The position numbers and the translations under genes were made by a program. Shown in pieces: positions 62,331 to 64,000 of a stretch of DNA of 64,000 bases. This DNA is from Saksenaea vasiformis B4078 (taxonomy: Eukaryota; Mucoromycota; Mucoromycetes; Mucorales; Saksenaeaceae). The stretch spans positions 145,402-209,401 of the forward strand of contig JNDT01002335.1 of the NCBI GenBank assembly GCA_000697055.1. Reading direction: 5' to 3'. Below the pieces are notes generated by a model, which saw nothing but the letters and a program-made list of their open reading frames with translations, was not told where the DNA came from and ran no database searches. Every line of letters starts with the position of its first letter. Position 1 is the stretch's first letter.

Positions 62331-63614
62331 AGTAAATATTCCAATGGTAATAGATCATGGGAAGCCGCTTTGCCATTCAAAGGAAAAAAAAAGTAAAAGA
62401 AAAGGAAAAGATGAAGAAAATGATTTCCGTTTGACGCGTCCTTTTTACTTTTTTGATCCGCCCTTGTGATGAACTGTCAATCAAATCTAGGCGGAGTTCC
62501 CTAAATGGAATGCTTCCGTTTAGTATGTTCCATAAAAAATCTTCTTTAGGCGGTATAAGATCACTTTTACTTCAAGTTTTTATCTTCATCGGTACATAGC
62601 AACTTGTATAGTGTTACCAGGACACCGGAAATGCGTTGCCCTTTTTTATTCCTTTTTTTCCCTTTGTTAAAAGTGCGTGAAGTGCTGGGAAAGGGAGCTT
62701 TAAAGCAACGGACATCCTCGTGCACAGACGTTCCGTATGGCATTTTACTCACCGAAACTCTAATCTATGACCGCGTTTGGTTACCATCTTTCATTGGTTT
62801 TATGGAACAAGGGCCTCCGAACCAGCCTCCGCTTTACGTTTCCACTGTTAAGCTGGAACACCTAGTCAACATGCCAAGGACTTATTTTTGCTGGAAGATG
62901 AGATAAACACTACCGTACTGCTTTATGTAGTTTGAAAGGAACAACCATTGTCGAACTAGATTTAAGGATATAGTTTTCATTACAGTCGAGGCTCTTCATA
63001 TGAAAATAGGTCGTAGTTAATAGATCAGGGGAGGATGGTCGTGTCTCATCGGAACGTCCGAAAGTTTAGTAAATGCTGCGTGTTCACACATCACACGTCA
63101 TTTCTTTCAAACGACCCCTTTTAAATAAAATGAGTGCATCCTTTTAGAAGCTTTTGTGCTATCGTACAGCGGCGATCATTTCAATCAATCATATTTCTTA
63201 GAACATCGGCAGCCGCTCAAAGGTTGCATATTTATTCGTCATCTTTTGAGTCGGAAAACAATCTCATATCTACAAAACTTCTGGACATCAGCCAGGATCT
63301 AGGCGCGACTTCTCTACATATAAAGCCACTGTCAGGGGAGCGGGTAAATGTACCGTTATACAATTTCATGCGCATGCAGATGTCTGTGCGTCCTTCTCGG
63401 ATTTCACATGATGATCGACAGTGCTACCAGACGCCTAACACTCCGTCATGGTTACATCTTTCATGTATCTTGGAATCATGGTAACGCCCTGTGCAGATTA
63501 TATTTACGAAGGGTTCCTTCCTCTCTGATGTGGCTCACCGTCTCTCTCTCTTTTTTTTCTTTTTTTTCATGATCCCGTGTAAAATACTAAAATGCCTTCT
63601 CAACAACAAAGGTT
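62331..63614. other. inner flank of the right arm
   Basis: No recognised gene. An open plus-strand frame at 62604-62906 (TSSCTDVPYGILLTETLIYD in part) is unproven. The final 60 bases mirror the left inner flank at reduced identity. Confidence 0.45.
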
Positions 63615-64000
63615 CCAATTTACAGCGATGAGCCTTGATTTCCTTGTGATGATAGTAACATCACATGGGAAAAAAAACAGTAACAATGAGGACTAGGTAA
63701 ACCAAAGAAAGAATTTATTTCGTGAACAAAAAACGCCATTTTTAACCTATGAGAAGGCTTCACTCTTCTTTTACTTTTTGAACAAAAAAGTTGCGTTATG
63801 GTTTTCTGGTAAGTGTTATACGTTATTGAACCTTTGTGATGATGGATGTTAATATCCGTCGTCTCAAGAAAAGAAACCAGCCCCAACAGTGATCTGATGG
63901 GAGCCCGCCGGATAATAAGCGCGTAGTGGCTTACGATGACCGTAGTCCCTCTCCTGGGCTATGCTTACGTAATGCTTAAGAGTGCTTATTGGAAGCCTGC
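63615..64000 (-). repeat. right arm of the near-identical inverted repeat
   Basis: Reverse complement of 57091-57475, with only scattered differences over about 370 bp and greater divergence at the inner 15-20 bases. It runs to the last base of the window, so it may extend further. Confidence 0.93.

Noticed and set aside
57091..64000. Maverick/Polinton-type giant element.
   Set aside because: Arm length would fit, but the interior is too short and lacks DNA polymerase B, integrase, packaging ATPase and capsid genes.

Overview
The window looks like nuclear DNA of a filamentous fungus, most likely an early-diverging Mucoromycota-type genome. Genes are cut by many short introns (about 44-65 nt, GT..AG), intergenic DNA is AT-rich with many homopolymers and microsatellites, and the gene set is conserved eukaryotic housekeeping: NEDD8 E1, Rab5, ISWI, RAD23, NAP1, SDE2, NXT1. 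A VWA8 homologue and a Ty3/gypsy-type gag fit this, but the species assignment is inference. No CRISPR, rRNA or convincing tRNA was seen.

Layout. 1-6.7 kb: two minus-strand genes, VWA8 (runs off the left edge) and an NMA111/HtrA-type protease. 6.7-12.1 kb: gene-poor, with a decayed gypsy gag-protease behind an LTR-like leader. 12.1-14.2 kb: a cytochrome P450. 14.2-17.4 kb: gene-poor, with a second diverged copy of the same LTR-like sequence. 17.5-21.4 kb: a Gyp1/TBC1D22-type RabGAP convergent with an Nrg1-type zinc-finger repressor. 21.4-25.6 kb: no supported gene. 25.6-30.1 kb: an ISWI remodeler. 31.2-51.5 kb is the densest part: RAB5, a conserved protein of unknown function, UBA3, NXT1, RAD23, NAP1, SDE2, several small hypotheticals and a secreted HExxH protein. 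51.5-57.1 kb: decayed coding DNA, including a pseudogene with apparent CGA-to-TGA stops. 57.1-64.0 kb: a region bounded by near-identical inverted arms of about 385 bp, whose interior holds arrays of intron-like repeats.

Functional links. ISWI and NAP1 both act on nucleosomes. UBA3, RAD23 and SDE2 are ubiquitin or ubiquitin-like pathway proteins. RAB5 and the TBC protein belong to Rab-controlled membrane traffic, though the TBC protein is of the Golgi Ypt1/Rab1-type family rather than a known Rab5 partner. These are housekeeping neighbours, not a dedicated cluster.

The most unusual part is the 57-64 kb interval. Its arms are almost identical at their outer ends and decay inwards, and both flanks carry splice-donor-rich repeats in opposite orientation. 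It is the best candidate for an undescribed mobile or amplified element. Exon boundaries throughout were inferred by eye from splice motifs and protein similarity.
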